Assembly (NCBI GenBank): GCA_017502285.1
Contig: JAFVVH010000034.1
Span: forward strand, 1 to 40,466
Direction of reading: 5' to 3'
Origin: Oscillospiraceae bacterium
GTDB taxonomy: Bacteria; Bacillota; Clostridia; Oscillospirales; Oscillospiraceae
Length of the DNA stretch: 40,466 nucleotides
Shown here: in pieces, positions 24,376-32,517 of the stretch
How positions within the stretch are numbered: the stretch's first letter is position 1
Layout: each line of letters begins with the position of its first letter
Made by a program: the position numbers and the translations under genes
The notes under the pieces: model-generated
Told to the model about the DNA's origin: nothing
What the model saw: only the letters and a program-made list of their open reading frames with translations
Database searches by the model: none

Positions 24376-25200
24376 TTAAACTGTCGCGGGAGCGGCTTCC
24401 GAAATCGCTCCGGGCACACGAATGATGCCCACAGGGCATTCCTTGACGCACAGCTGACAGCCCACGCACTTTTCCTGATTAATAAAGGCCAGATTGTTTT
24501 CCACAGTGATGGCCTCCTTGGGGCAGGCCTTGGCACACTTCATGCAGCCGATACAGCCGGCAGAACAGACCTTGCGGGTGTCCGCACCCTTGTCCTTGTT
24601 CTGGCAGGCCACCACGGGCTTGCGCTTGTGCTCGGGCACGATGGAAATGACCGAGTTGGGGCAGACAGCAGCACAGGCACCGCAGCCCACGCACTTTTCC
24701 CGGTCCACCTTGGCAACGCCGTCCACCACATGGATGGCATCAAAGGGACAGGCAGCCACGCAGTCGCCGTAGCCCAAACAGCCGTACTTGCACATGCCGT
24801 CACCGCCGTACAGGCCCTTGACAGCCTGACAGCTGGACAGGCCGGCATATTCGTACTTCTTGGAGGTCTTTTCGCAAGTACCGGCACAACCCACGACGGC
24901 CTTCATAGGAACGGAAGCTCCAGCCTCCACGCCCATGATCTGGGCGATGGCGGCGGCACAGGCAGCACCACCTGGGGTACACTTGTTCACGGGAGCGCCG
25001 TCCTCCACGATGCTCTTGGCATAGTCGGCACAGCCGGCACAGCCGCAGGCACCGCAGTTGGCACCGGCAAGCACGCCGGTGATCTGCTCCACACGCTCAT
25101 CCACAGGGACATACATCAGGATGGAGGCGGCCACCAGGATCACAGCGCCGATAACGCCGATGACGGTGACAACGATGATAGCCAGTAAAATCGGATTCAT
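24376..25200 (-). CDS. rnfB: Rnf complex subunit B (ferredoxin-type iron-sulfur protein)
   Basis: A 274-aa iron-sulfur subunit that takes electrons from ferredoxin into the Rnf ion-pumping complex. An N-terminal membrane anchor (about 1-28) is followed by the 4Fe-4S domain with GANCGACGCAGCADYA, then ferredoxin-type clusters: CKYGCLGYGDCVAACP, CVGCGACAAVCP, CIGCMKCAKACP and CVGCQLCVKECP. The cluster set is complete. Its start follows GAGGAGGGAGG. It is the last gene of rnfCDGEAB, the order known from Acetobacterium and Clostridium. Confidence 0.96.
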   Translation of the reverse strand: MNPILLAIIVVTVIGVIGAVILVAASILMYVPVDERVEQITGVLAGANCGACGCAGCADYAKSIVEDGAPVNKCTPGGAACAAAIAQIMGVEAGASVPMKAVVGCAGTCEKTSKKYEYAGLSSCQAVKGLYGGDGMCKYGCLGYGDCVAACPFDAIHVVDGVAKVDREKCVGCGACAAVCPNSVISIVPEHKRKPVVACQNKDKGADTRKVCSAGCIGCMKCAKACPKEAITVENNLAFINQEKCVGCQLCVKECPVGIIRVPGAISEAAPATV

Positions 25201-25218
25201 AGCTTTTCCTCCCTCCTC

Positions 25219-25821
25219 TTACGCGCCAAAGATGGCTTCCACGATGCCGCCAAAGCCCATAAAGGACAGGGACACCATGGCCGCAGCCACCAAAGTGATG
25301 GGCAGGCCCTCAAAGCTCTTGGGCATATTGGCCTCCTCCACACGGCGGCGCACACCGGAGAACAGCACCATGGCCACCAGGAAGCCGATACCGGCACCGG
25401 CGGCACAGACGATAGACTCGATAAAGTCATAGCCGTTGTCCAGATTCAGGATGGTCACACCCAGAATGGTACAGTTGGTGGTGATCAAGGGCAGATACAC
25501 GCCCAGAGACTTATACAGAGTGGGGATATACTTTTTCAGAATGTTCTCCAGCAGTTGCACCAGAATGGCGATAATGAGGATAAACACGATAGTCTGAAGG
25601 TAATCCATACCGAAAGGTTCAAGAATAAATCTGTAGATGGGCCAGGTGGCGGCGGTGGCCATGACCATAACAAAGGTAACGGCCAGAGACATACCCACGG
25701 CGCTGTCCAGCTTCTTGGACACACCCAGGAAGGGGCAGATACCAAGGAACTTGGCAAGCACGTAGTTGTCCACCAGGATCATGGTAAAGAAAATGCTGGC
25801 AAGCTTCATCGCCATTTCCAT
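25219..25821 (-). CDS. rnfA: Rnf complex subunit A
   Basis: A 200-aa integral membrane subunit with six predicted helices. The conserved LVDNYVLAKFLGICPFLGVSKK near the N-terminus holds the cysteine of the membrane-embedded iron-sulfur site; YLPLITTNCTILG supplies the partner segment from the pseudo-symmetric half. The ATG at 25821 overlaps the rnfE stop (TAATG), with AAAGGGGG nine bases before it; in-frame ATGs at codons 3 and 5 are alternatives. Confidence 0.95.
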   Translation of the reverse strand: MEMAMKLASIFFTMILVDNYVLAKFLGICPFLGVSKKLDSAVGMSLAVTFVMVMATAATWPIYRFILEPFGMDYLQTIVFILIIAILVQLLENILKKYIPTLYKSLGVYLPLITTNCTILGVTILNLDNGYDFIESIVCAAGAGIGFLVAMVLFSGVRRRVEEANMPKSFEGLPITLVAAAMVSLSFMGFGGIVEAIFGA

Positions 25822-26498
25822 TACGCATTGCCCCCTTTCTCAGCCACAGCAGCCTTGACCTTCTTGGGGCGGGTAGTCAGCCAGGTGGCAGCGGCCATGA
25901 GCACACCGAACACGAAGAAGCCGCCGGGTGCGCTGGTCATAATGGTAAAGGGATCCACGCTTTCAGGCAGGACCTGAATGGCAAAGCCCTCAGGCAGGAA
26001 GGACAGCAGTCCGTCCAGCCCGGCCATCCAGGTGCCGGAACCCAGAATCTCACGAATAGAGCCCATAACCGTCAAGGTCAGGGTGAAGCCAATGCCCATA
26101 CCGATGCCGTCCAGAGCGGAGTCGATAATGCTGTTCTTGGAAGCAAACATCTCGGCACGGCCCAGAATGATGCAGTTGACCACGATCAGGGGCAGGTACA
26201 CGCCCAGGGCGGTGTCCAGGCTGGGCAGGAACGCCTTGACGATCATCTGCACCACGGACACGAAGCCGGCGATGACAGTAATGTAACAGGGAATGCGCAC
26301 CTGATCAGGAATAACTTTACGCAGGGCAGAGATCACGATGTTGGAGCACAGCAGCACGAAGGTAGCCGCAAGGCCCATGCCGATACCGTTGGATGCCATA
26401 GTGGTCACAGCCAGAGTGGGACAGGTGCCCAAAACGAGCCGCAGAACGGGGTTCTCGTTGAGGATACCGTTGGTCAGGATCTTCATTTTATTACTCAT
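25821..26498 (-). CDS. rnfE: Rnf complex subunit E
   Basis: A 225-aa membrane subunit, paralogous to RnfA and of inverted topology. The paired half-site motifs are GTCPTLAVT near residue 25 and VYLPLIVVNCIILGRAEMFA. ATG 26498 follows GGAAGGTG; a frame opening 10 codons upstream lacks a start signal. The C-terminus has a charged tail (RPKKVKAAVAEKG). It overlaps the rnfA start by one base. Confidence 0.94.
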   Translation of the reverse strand: MSNKMKILTNGILNENPVLRLVLGTCPTLAVTTMASNGIGMGLAATFVLLCSNIVISALRKVIPDQVRIPCYITVIAGFVSVVQMIVKAFLPSLDTALGVYLPLIVVNCIILGRAEMFASKNSIIDSALDGIGMGIGFTLTLTVMGSIREILGSGTWMAGLDGLLSFLPEGFAIQVLPESVDPFTIMTSAPGGFFVFGVLMAAATWLTTRPKKVKAAVAEKGGNA

Positions 26499-26514
26499 TT
26501 CGTTCACCTTCCTT

Positions 26515-27045
26515 TCAGCCGATGGCATTGTATGCCTCGATGGCAGAGTTGACGGCGGCAGTCAGCGCCTTGCTGGAGACGGTGGCACCGGACAGAGCGT
26601 CCACATCGTCACCCAGAACCAAAGTCTCAGCCTTCAGCCCCTCGAAGCGGGTCCAGAAGGCGGGATCACCGGCCACCTTGCTGCCGATGCCCTTGGTATC
26701 CTGATTCTCAGTGACCTTGATCTGGCGGATGGTGCCGTCGGCGGTAAAGCCAACCATAACAACCATGGTGCCGCCGTAACCCTTAGCAGAGCTGGTAACG
26801 ACCACGCCCACACCGTTGTCCGCCTTATACACACCGGACACACCGGCAACGGAGAGGCCCTCCACAGCGGTAAAGCCGGTGGCGTCGGGCAGCAGCTCCA
26901 TACGGGCGGCCTCCTGAGCCTTGCGGGTGGCCTCTTCAATGATGGGCTTGGTAACATCGTTGGTCAGGGCCCGCGCGCCGGTAATGATGACGCAGATGAC
27001 GCTCAGCACCACGATGGGCTTGAAAATCTTATTCCAATTGCTCAT
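26515..27045 (-). CDS. rnfG: Rnf complex subunit G (FMN-binding)
   Basis: A 176-aa subunit with one N-terminal membrane anchor (about 9-27) and an extracytoplasmic FMN-binding domain. The flavinylation motif DALSGATVSS is intact, with Thr155 expected to carry covalently bound FMN. GIGSKVAG and the FMN-binding core upstream are typical. Flavinylation requires ApbE, which is not in this window. Its start overlaps the rnfD stop (ATGA). Confidence 0.95.
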   Translation of the reverse strand: MSNWNKIFKPIVVLSVICVIITGARALTNDVTKPIIEEATRKAQEAARMELLPDATGFTAVEGLSVAGVSGVYKADNGVGVVVTSSAKGYGGTMVVMVGFTADGTIRQIKVTENQDTKGIGSKVAGDPAFWTRFEGLKAETLVLGDDVDALSGATVSSKALTAAVNSAIEAYNAIG

Positions 27046-27980
27046 TTCACGGCACCTCCCTTTTTCGCCTTGGCGATGCCCAGTTTATCCTGACGGGTCA
27101 GGACCTCGATATAAGGCACCAGCAGGTTCATCAGCAGGATGGCGAAGGACACGCCCTCATTCATGGTGCCAAGGAATCGGATGGCGCAGGTAATGATGCC
27201 CAGACCAATGCCGAACACCAGCTTACCCTTGCGGGTGGTGGGAGAGGTAACGTAGTCAGTGGCCATGAAGAAGGCACCCAGCATCAGGCCGCCGGACAGC
27301 AGCTGATAAATGGGATCCTGGCCGGCACACAGGGACAGAACCGCCACGGTGGCCAGATAGGTCACGGGAATGGTGGGGCTGATGACCTTGGTCACGATGA
27401 GGTAAATGCCGCCCAGCAGGATGGTCAGGGCGCAGGTCTCACCCAGCACACCGCCGTGGGTGCCCAGCAACAGAGCACGATAGGCCTCGGCACCGGCATT
27501 GGCGGCCAGAGGAGTGGCGGAGGAGAGAGCGTCCACACCGCTCTCGGGGAAGGGATACGCAGTCATGCGGCTGGCAAAGCCCAGCGCCAGCGCGATGCGG
27601 GCCACGATGGCGGGGTTGGCAAAGTTATAACCAAGGCCGCCAAACAGCTGCTTCACGATGACGATAGCGATGAATGCACCCACGATGGCCATCCACCAGG
27701 GCAGGCTGGCGGGCAGGTTGAAGGCCAGCAGCAGGCCGGTAACCACAGCGGACAGGTCGCTGACAGGCACTTCCCGCTTCATCAGCTTGCAGTAGCCGTA
27801 CTCAAAGGCCACGCAGGCCGCCACGGTGACGGCGGTAAGGATCAGGGAATTGATGCCGAAGATGAAGATAGATGCGATCAGGGTGGGGATCAGGGCGATG
27901 CACACACGGCCCATGATCTTCTGTGTGGTATCCGCGCCGGTAATGTGGGGCGCGGCGGTAACGATCAATCTTTTGTCCAT
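27042..27980 (-). CDS. rnfD: Rnf complex subunit D
   Basis: A 312-aa polytopic subunit that, with RnfG, carries covalent FMN. The N-terminal APHITGADTTQKIM motif and the flavinylation motif DALSSATPLA (Thr156) are intact, and the NqrB/RnfD helices follow, including GYNFANPAIVARIAL. The ATG at 27980 overlaps the rnfC TGA by one base, with GGAGG nine bases upstream; an adjacent GTG one codon earlier is the alternative. It probably forms the ion-translocation path of the complex. Confidence 0.95.
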   Translation of the reverse strand: MDKRLIVTAAPHITGADTTQKIMGRVCIALIPTLIASIFIFGINSLILTAVTVAACVAFEYGYCKLMKREVPVSDLSAVVTGLLLAFNLPASLPWWMAIVGAFIAIVIVKQLFGGLGYNFANPAIVARIALALGFASRMTAYPFPESGVDALSSATPLAANAGAEAYRALLLGTHGGVLGETCALTILLGGIYLIVTKVISPTIPVTYLATVAVLSLCAGQDPIYQLLSGGLMLGAFFMATDYVTSPTTRKGKLVFGIGLGIITCAIRFLGTMNEGVSFAILLMNLLVPYIEVLTRQDKLGIAKAKKGGAVK

Positions 27981-29290
27981 CACTTCTTACCTCCATTCTT
28001 CATCATGATCTTGGCCAGAGCAATGGAGGGCGCCAGAGGCCGCTTGGCGGGGCACACGAAGGAGCAGGTGCCACAACTCATGCACAGATCGGCATTAAGC
28101 TCCACCAACAGGTCCACATTCTTGGTCTCATAGGCCCGGACGATCTCCTTGGCGGACAGGCCCAGGGGGCAGGCATTGGTACACCGGCCGCAGTGGATGC
28201 AGTTGGTGGCCTTGACCGGCTCGGCCAGCTTGCGAGACAGGGCCAGAACGGCGTTATTATTCTTCAGAATGGGCTGCTCCGCGCTTGCCACACAGGTGCC
28301 CATCATGGGACCGCCGTAGAGGATCTTACCCGGCTCCTCGGTCAGGCCTCCGCAGAAGTCCAGCAACTCCTGAATGGGGGTACCAATGACGACCTCCACG
28401 TTGCCGGGATTTCTCACAATGTCACCATCCACGGTCAGACGCTTGGTGGTCAGAGGGATACCAGTCTCCAGATACTTGGCGATAAAGGCCACGGAAGTGA
28501 CGTTCATCACGATCACACCCACGTCGGAGGGCAAGCCGGGGAAGGGCACTTCCCTGCCGGTGCAGGTCTCGATGAGCACCTTTTCCGCGCCCTGAGGGTA
28601 CTTACAGGGCAGGGCTTTGACCTCAATGGGCATGTCCTTTGTCTCTTCGGACAGCTTCTTAATGTCGTCGGGCTTGTTTGCCTCGATACCAATGACACAC
28701 TTGGGGATGTCCAGATACTTCATAATGGTCTGGATACCCTTGATGACGTAGTCAGTGTCCTCCTGCATGCAGCGGTTGTCGGAGGTTATGTAGGGCTCAC
28801 ATTCGGCACCGTTGATGACCAGCACGTCGATCTCATCCAGATTCTTGGGGGCCAGCTTGACCGCCGCGGGGAATCCCGCGCCGCCCAAACCCACAAGGCC
28901 GCTGGCACGCACCGCGTCCTGCAGGCTTGCAAGGTCGGTGACCACTGGGGGTTTGATGGCAGGATCCACGGTCTGCTTGCCGTCGGGGATAATGACCACC
29001 GCCGTCTGCGGTGCACCGTTGGGCGCGGTGATGGTGGTGATGGCATCCACCGTGCCGGACACACCGGAGTGGATGTCCATAGAAACAAAGCCGGCGGCCT
29101 TGCCCACCACAGAGCCTACGTACACCTGATCACCCTTTGCCACTACGGGCGCGGCGGGCGCGCCGATGTGCTGACCCATGGACAGCACGATCTTGGTCGG
29201 CAGGGGCATGACCACGGTTTCCTTGTGGGCGGTGTGCTTGTTGTGCGGCACGCTCGCCCCAAGTGCGGAACGCTTGAAGAAGTTACTCAT
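27980..29290 (-). CDS. rnfC: Rnf complex subunit C (NADH-binding)
   Basis: A 436-aa peripheral subunit, the NAD+-reducing site of Rnf, related to complex I NuoF. An N-terminal barrel-sandwich-like domain (VVAKGDQVYVGSVVGKA) is followed by the FMN/NADH-binding GLVGLGGAGFPAAVKL motif and two C-terminal 4Fe-4S sites, CIHCGRCTNACP and CMSCGTCSFVCP. It is shorter than proteobacterial RnfC, which has a repeat-rich tail, and is normal for Clostridia. It is the first gene of the operon with a leader of about 160 nt. Confidence 0.95.
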   Translation of the reverse strand: MSNFFKRSALGASVPHNKHTAHKETVVMPLPTKIVLSMGQHIGAPAAPVVAKGDQVYVGSVVGKAAGFVSMDIHSGVSGTVDAITTITAPNGAPQTAVVIIPDGKQTVDPAIKPPVVTDLASLQDAVRASGLVGLGGAGFPAAVKLAPKNLDEIDVLVINGAECEPYITSDNRCMQEDTDYVIKGIQTIMKYLDIPKCVIGIEANKPDDIKKLSEETKDMPIEVKALPCKYPQGAEKVLIETCTGREVPFPGLPSDVGVIVMNVTSVAFIAKYLETGIPLTTKRLTVDGDIVRNPGNVEVVIGTPIQELLDFCGGLTEEPGKILYGGPMMGTCVASAEQPILKNNNAVLALSRKLAEPVKATNCIHCGRCTNACPLGLSAKEIVRAYETKNVDLLVELNADLCMSCGTCSFVCPAKRPLAPSIALAKIMMKNGGKK

Positions 29291-29455
29291 TCCGTTTTCT
29301 ACCTCCCTGTTTTGCCCGAATTGGTTTCAAATCGGGCTTTCTTTACGCGAAGAAATGGATCTGAGCGCATCTCAAACCCTGTCGAAAAATCAGGGAAACC
29401 CCGCATTTTTCGGCATAGTGCCCTTTTTCGATGGCATCGTACTTATACAAATTAT

Positions 29456-29485
29456 ATAATACACCCAATCATGTGAAAAACGCAA
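29456..29485 (-). promoter_or_regulatory. Candidate promoter of the rnf operon
   Basis: On the minus strand TTGCGT (29480-29485) and TATTAT (29456-29461) are separated by 18 bp; an overlapping TATAAT lies just downstream. The leader from here to rnfC (about 150 nt) contains a CCCTG/CAGGG hairpin. I see no convincing Rex-type palindrome in it. Confidence 0.45.
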
Positions 29486-29564
29486 GGGGGTCTGCCCTTT
29501 TTTGTTTTGGTTTCTTTTCCGTTTGTTTCCACAGTTCGACTTTTTTCGCACTCGGCAGCAAATA

Positions 29565-29594
29565 TAAAAGCCATACCCGTTTCCGGGTATGGCT
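29565..29594 (-). terminator. Terminator after the Cys-rich small gene
   Basis: AGCCATACCCG (29569-29579) and CGGGTATGGCT (29584-29594) form an 11-bp stem, capped on the minus strand by a GAAA tetraloop and followed by TTTATATT. It lies about 20 bp after the stop of the 48-aa gene. Confidence 0.8.
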
Positions 29595-29612
29595 TTTTCT
29601 TGCTATTTACGC

Positions 29613-29759
29613 TCAGCAGCCGCAGTTGTTGTTGCAGCCACAGCCGCAGCTGTTGCCGCCCCAGCTGTTGTTGCCGCAGCAGCAGAACAGGATGATGATG
29701 AGGATGATGATCCACAGGCAGCCGCCGCCGCCAAAACCGTTGTTATTGCAGCACCCCAT
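29613..29759 (-). CDS. 48-aa Cys/Gly/Asn-rich membrane microprotein
   Basis: A 48-codon gene with AAGGAGG eight bases before its ATG and a clean terminator after its TGA. The protein starts MGCCNNNGFGGGGCLW, has a single very hydrophobic segment (IIILIIILF, about 17-25), then CCC and a tail alternating Cys, Gly and Asn (CGCGCNNNCGC). It has 11 cysteines. Similar Gly/Asn/Cys-rich small proteins with one helix occur in spore formers (the YjcZ-like group), so a spore-envelope or membrane role is possible, but the function is not known. Longer frames on either strand here are overlaps of this gene. Confidence 0.75.
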   Translation of the reverse strand: MGCCNNNGFGGGGCLWIIILIIILFCCCGNNSWGGNSCGCGCNNNCGC

Positions 29760-29831
29760 ACGAAGTACCTCCTTGACAAAAGATGATTTGAGAACGCCTG
29801 AGCGTTTCTCAATCTATCTTATGCCAATTGC

Positions 29832-30950
29832 TCAGACCGGTGCATCCTCAGGAAAATACTTTTGCGCAAAAGTCGCCATGATGACGGCAACCTCCGCACG
29901 GGTGGGGTATTCGTTGGGTTTCAGTTGCTCGATGATGCCCGCGCCCACAGCCCAGGACATGGCATCCTCGCCCCAGCCGTCCTGACGCAGCACATCGACC
30001 CCCTCATAGGAAGACAGGTCGGCCCGCTCGGGCAGTTCCAGCTTCAGATAGGAGATGGCAAAGTTATAAAGGAACTGCACCACCTCGCGGAAGGTCATGG
30101 TCTGGGTGGGACGGAAATTGCCGTCGCCGTAACCAGCACTGATCCCCTGCTGGCCCGCCCAGCGCACGTAAGTCTCGTACCATTCCCCTTCCTTCACGTC
30201 CGGGAAGGTCATAGTAGCCGCAAACCGCTCCTCGTCCGGGTCACCCGCCAGATGGAACAGCACAGTCATCATCATGGCCCGGTCCAGCTTGACGGCGGGT
30301 GCAAAGACAGATCCATCCCCCGTTCCGGCGAACAGGCCGCGCTCATATACCAGACGCACTGCATCCCGGTAGTCGTCATGGATGGTAACATCTGTAAAGG
30401 GAGATGACTTTTTACCGCTTGTTTGAAGGACGAAATCTCCTTCCACCGCGAGCCGGGCCGCGTCTGATTCCACAGCAAACACCGCCTGCGTTTCCTCCGC
30501 CACCAGATAGCGGCAGTTCACATCCAGCACTGTGCCCGAGGGTACGCTTTGCCCGGTGGACACGTTAATTACCGTTCCGCTATGGGTGAGTAGCACGCGC
30601 CCGGCCTCCAAAAGCAGGCCGCAGCCGCTGTCCAGCGTCAGTACATCCCGGGCGCTGTACGTTCTGCGGCCATAGGCATCACTGTAGCCGCCCGTCTCCC
30701 CCGCGCCCGCCCGGTGCAAATAGCCGTCGTTCAGGGTATCCAGCACATCGTTGACCGACAAAAACGTCTCGTCAAGCCAGCTTTTGGCTTTTTCGATCCC
30801 TTGAGTGACCGCCTGCGGGATAAAATTCTGTTCCAGATAACTCAGGGTGATGACGCTGTCCTCTCCCCCAAGTCCGGCAGCCAATACGCCGCCGATCAGA
30901 AGCCCGGCGCAGACCAGCAGCACCGCGGCTTTTTTACCAAAACGCTTCAT
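29832..30950 (-). CDS. SLH-domain surface protein, coupled to rex
   Basis: A 372-aa exported protein. Residues 1-26 form a signal peptide or anchor (KKAAVLLVCAGLLIGGVLAAG). Residues about 30-180 are not recognised. Three SLH repeats follow (about 185-240, 248-305 and 310-368), including FTDVTIHDDYRDAVRLVYE and FPDVKEGEWYETYVRWA. SLH domains bind secondary cell-wall polymers, so this protein should sit on the cell wall. Its ATG overlaps the rex TGA (ATGA), so it is translated with rex, an unusual partner. Confidence 0.85.
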   Translation of the reverse strand: MKRFGKKAAVLLVCAGLLIGGVLAAGLGGEDSVITLSYLEQNFIPQAVTQGIEKAKSWLDETFLSVNDVLDTLNDGYLHRAGAGETGGYSDAYGRRTYSARDVLTLDSGCGLLLEAGRVLLTHSGTVINVSTGQSVPSGTVLDVNCRYLVAEETQAVFAVESDAARLAVEGDFVLQTSGKKSSPFTDVTIHDDYRDAVRLVYERGLFAGTGDGSVFAPAVKLDRAMMMTVLFHLAGDPDEERFAATMTFPDVKEGEWYETYVRWAGQQGISAGYGDGNFRPTQTMTFREVVQFLYNFAISYLKLELPERADLSSYEGVDVLRQDGWGEDAMSWAVGAGIIEQLKPNEYPTRAEVAVIMATFAQKYFPEDAPV

Positions 30951-31609
30951 TCTTCCTCTCCGTCATCGTTTTCCGGCTTGGAGATCATGTAGCTCAGGGT
31001 GAGCAAACTGTCCGCAAAGTGGACATTTTCCACCACCACATGCTCTGCCTCCGGCAGCTTCAGTTCCACATTGGCAAAGTTCCACAGTCCCTTGACCCCG
31101 CCGTTCACCAGCCGCTCGGCCATTAAAGGCGCCACGTTACGCGGAACGGTGATGACACCCACATCGACCCGGTGCCGGACCAGATAATCGTCCAGCTCAT
31201 CAATGCTGTAAACAGGAATGTTGCCCACTGTAGTACCGATCACGTCATCGTCAATATCAAAGGCAGCCTCGACCCGAAACCCATTGTTGCCAAACTTAAA
31301 ATTCTGGATCAGCGCATGACCCAGATTACCTACGCCAAGGACCACCGCGGTATGTCCCCGGTTAATGCCCAGAATGTCACCGATCTCATCGCGCAGCTTT
31401 TCCACGTTATAGCCGTATCCCTGCTGTCCAAAGCCGCCGAAGCAGAACAGATCCTGCCGGATCTGGGACGCGGTCAGCCCCATTGCCTTGCCCAGCGCGT
31501 TGGAGGAAATGCGCACCGCCCCCTGCTGCCGAAGCTCGGACAAATGGCGGTAATACCGGGGTAATCTGCGGATGACCGCAATGGAGACTTTTCCATTTTC
31601 CTTTTTCAT
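30947..31609 (-). CDS. rex: Redox-sensing transcriptional repressor Rex
   Basis: A 220-aa Rex dimer subunit that represses fermentation and redox genes until the NADH/NAD+ ratio rises. A winged-helix DNA-binding domain (about 1-80, SIAVIRRLPRYYRHLSELRQQG and TASQIRQDLFCFGGFGQQGYGYNV) precedes a Rossmann NAD(H) domain with GVGNLG (92-97). A C-terminal domain-swap helix and an acidic tail (NDDGEEE) follow. GGAGG is 11 bases from the ATG, slightly far. The promoter overlaps a Rex-like operator, suggesting autoregulation. It is coupled to the SLH gene downstream. Confidence 0.96.
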   Translation of the reverse strand: MKKENGKVSIAVIRRLPRYYRHLSELRQQGAVRISSNALGKAMGLTASQIRQDLFCFGGFGQQGYGYNVEKLRDEIGDILGINRGHTAVVLGVGNLGHALIQNFKFGNNGFRVEAAFDIDDDVIGTTVGNIPVYSIDELDDYLVRHRVDVGVITVPRNVAPLMAERLVNGGVKGLWNFANVELKLPEAEHVVVENVHFADSLLTLSYMISKPENDDGEEE

Positions 31610-31653
31610 GTCATGTCCATCCTCCTTTTTAGGGAGATGTGGTTTTCACGTTT

Positions 31654-31682
31654 ATTTTACCGCGTTCTTCACAACTTGTCAA
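31654..31682 (-). promoter_or_regulatory. Strong promoter of rex
   Basis: On the minus strand a perfect TTGACA (31677-31682) is 17 bp from TAAAAT (31654-31659), about 45 bp ahead of rex. Confidence 0.75.
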
Positions 31683-31694
31683 TTTTTTTAACAA
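31676..31694. promoter_or_regulatory. Candidate Rex operator overlapping the rex -35
   Basis: TTGTCAATTTTTTTAACAA consists of half-sites TTGTCAA and TTAACAA, which match the clostridial Rex consensus TTGTTAA-N4-TTAACAA except for one base and one extra spacer base. It overlaps the -35 box, a placement suited to repression. Confidence 0.5.
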
Positions 31695-31724
31695 TCTTCC
31701 CAAATTTTTCTTAAAATAGCGGAA

Positions 31725-31780
31725 CAAAAAAATAACAAACGTGCCGCCATCCGTGTTTTACAGACTTGCGCACGTTTGTT
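31725..31780 (-). terminator. Terminator after sigE
   Basis: AACAAACGTGC (31734-31744) and GCACGTTTGTT (31770-31780) form an 11-bp stem around a 25-nt loop; seven U residues follow on the minus strand. It lies just past the sigE stop. Confidence 0.78.
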
Positions 31781-31792
31781 TGTTAATTTCTT

Positions 31793-32506
31793 TTACATCA
31801 TCTTTATAATTTCCTTTTTCAGGCGCGAGATGATCCGCTTTTCCAACCTCGAAATGTAGGACTGAGAAATGCCCAGTTCGTCGGCCACCTCTTTTTGCGT
31901 ACGCTCCTTCCTACCCCCCAAACCAAACCGCATGGCAATGATGTATCGTTCCCGGTCGGTCAGTCTGGCAAGGGCCTGACCCAACAGCTGCCGGTCCACA
32001 TCCGCTTCGATGGGCCGCATCACAAGGTCGCTGTCTGTCCCCAGCACATCGGACAGCAGCAATTCATTGCCGTCCCAGTCCGTGTTCAGCGGCTCATCAA
32101 TGGACAGTTCCGCTTTTTGAGATGCCGTCTTGCGAAGATACATCAGGATCTCGTTCTCTATGCATTTACTGGAATAAGTGGCTAACTTGATGCTTTTGGC
32201 AGGCTTGTATGTATCCACCGCCTTGATCAGACCGATCGTTCCGATGGAGATCAGGTCCTCGATGTTGATCCCGGTATTTTCAAAGCGCCGGGCAATGTAG
32301 ACCACCAGACGCAGGTTTCGCTCGATCAGCTGATTTTTGACCGACAGATCCCCCTGCTCCAGCCGGGCAATCAGCGCAGCCTCCTCTTCCCGACTCAGCG
32401 GTGTGGGCAGTGTGTCACTGCCGCCAATATACATGACCTTGCCCGGCACACCCAGTCCAAACCGGACCAGCAGCCGGCGCAAGTACCGACCCAAGTTCTT
32501 AATCAT
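31793..32506 (-). CDS. sigE: RNA polymerase sporulation sigma factor SigE
   Basis: A 237-aa mother-cell sigma factor. The N-terminal pro-sequence ([19 protein letters not shown]) precedes the [12 protein letters not shown] region where SpoIIGA is expected to cleave. Region 2 ([32 protein letters not shown]) and region 4 ([15 protein letters not shown] and [13 protein letters not shown]) are complete. ATG 32506 gives the same pro-sequence length as B. subtilis SigE; a GTG at 32521 overlapping the spoIIGA stop is the alternative. It pairs with spoIIGA, as in all known spore formers. Confidence 0.95.
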   Translation of the reverse strand: MIKNLGRYLRRLLVRFGLGVPGKVMYIGGSDTLPTPLSREEEAALIARLEQGDLSVKNQLIERNLRLVVYIARRFENTGINIEDLISIGTIGLIKAVDTYKPAKSIKLATYSSKCIENEILMYLRKTASQKAELSIDEPLNTDWDGNELLLSDVLGTDSDLVMRPIEADVDRQLLGQALARLTDRERYIIAMRFGLGGRKERTQKEVADELGISQSYISRLEKRIISRLKKEIIKMM

Positions 32507-32517
32507 CTCGTTCTGCC

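Noticed and set aside
29291..29460. Rex operator in the rnf promoter region
   Set aside because: No TTGTTAA/TTAACAA-like palindrome could be found by eye.
29603..29812. Ala/Ser-rich 69-codon frame over the Cys-rich gene
   Set aside because: It is an alternative frame of the repeat-rich 48-aa gene, which has the better ribosome binding site and a terminator.
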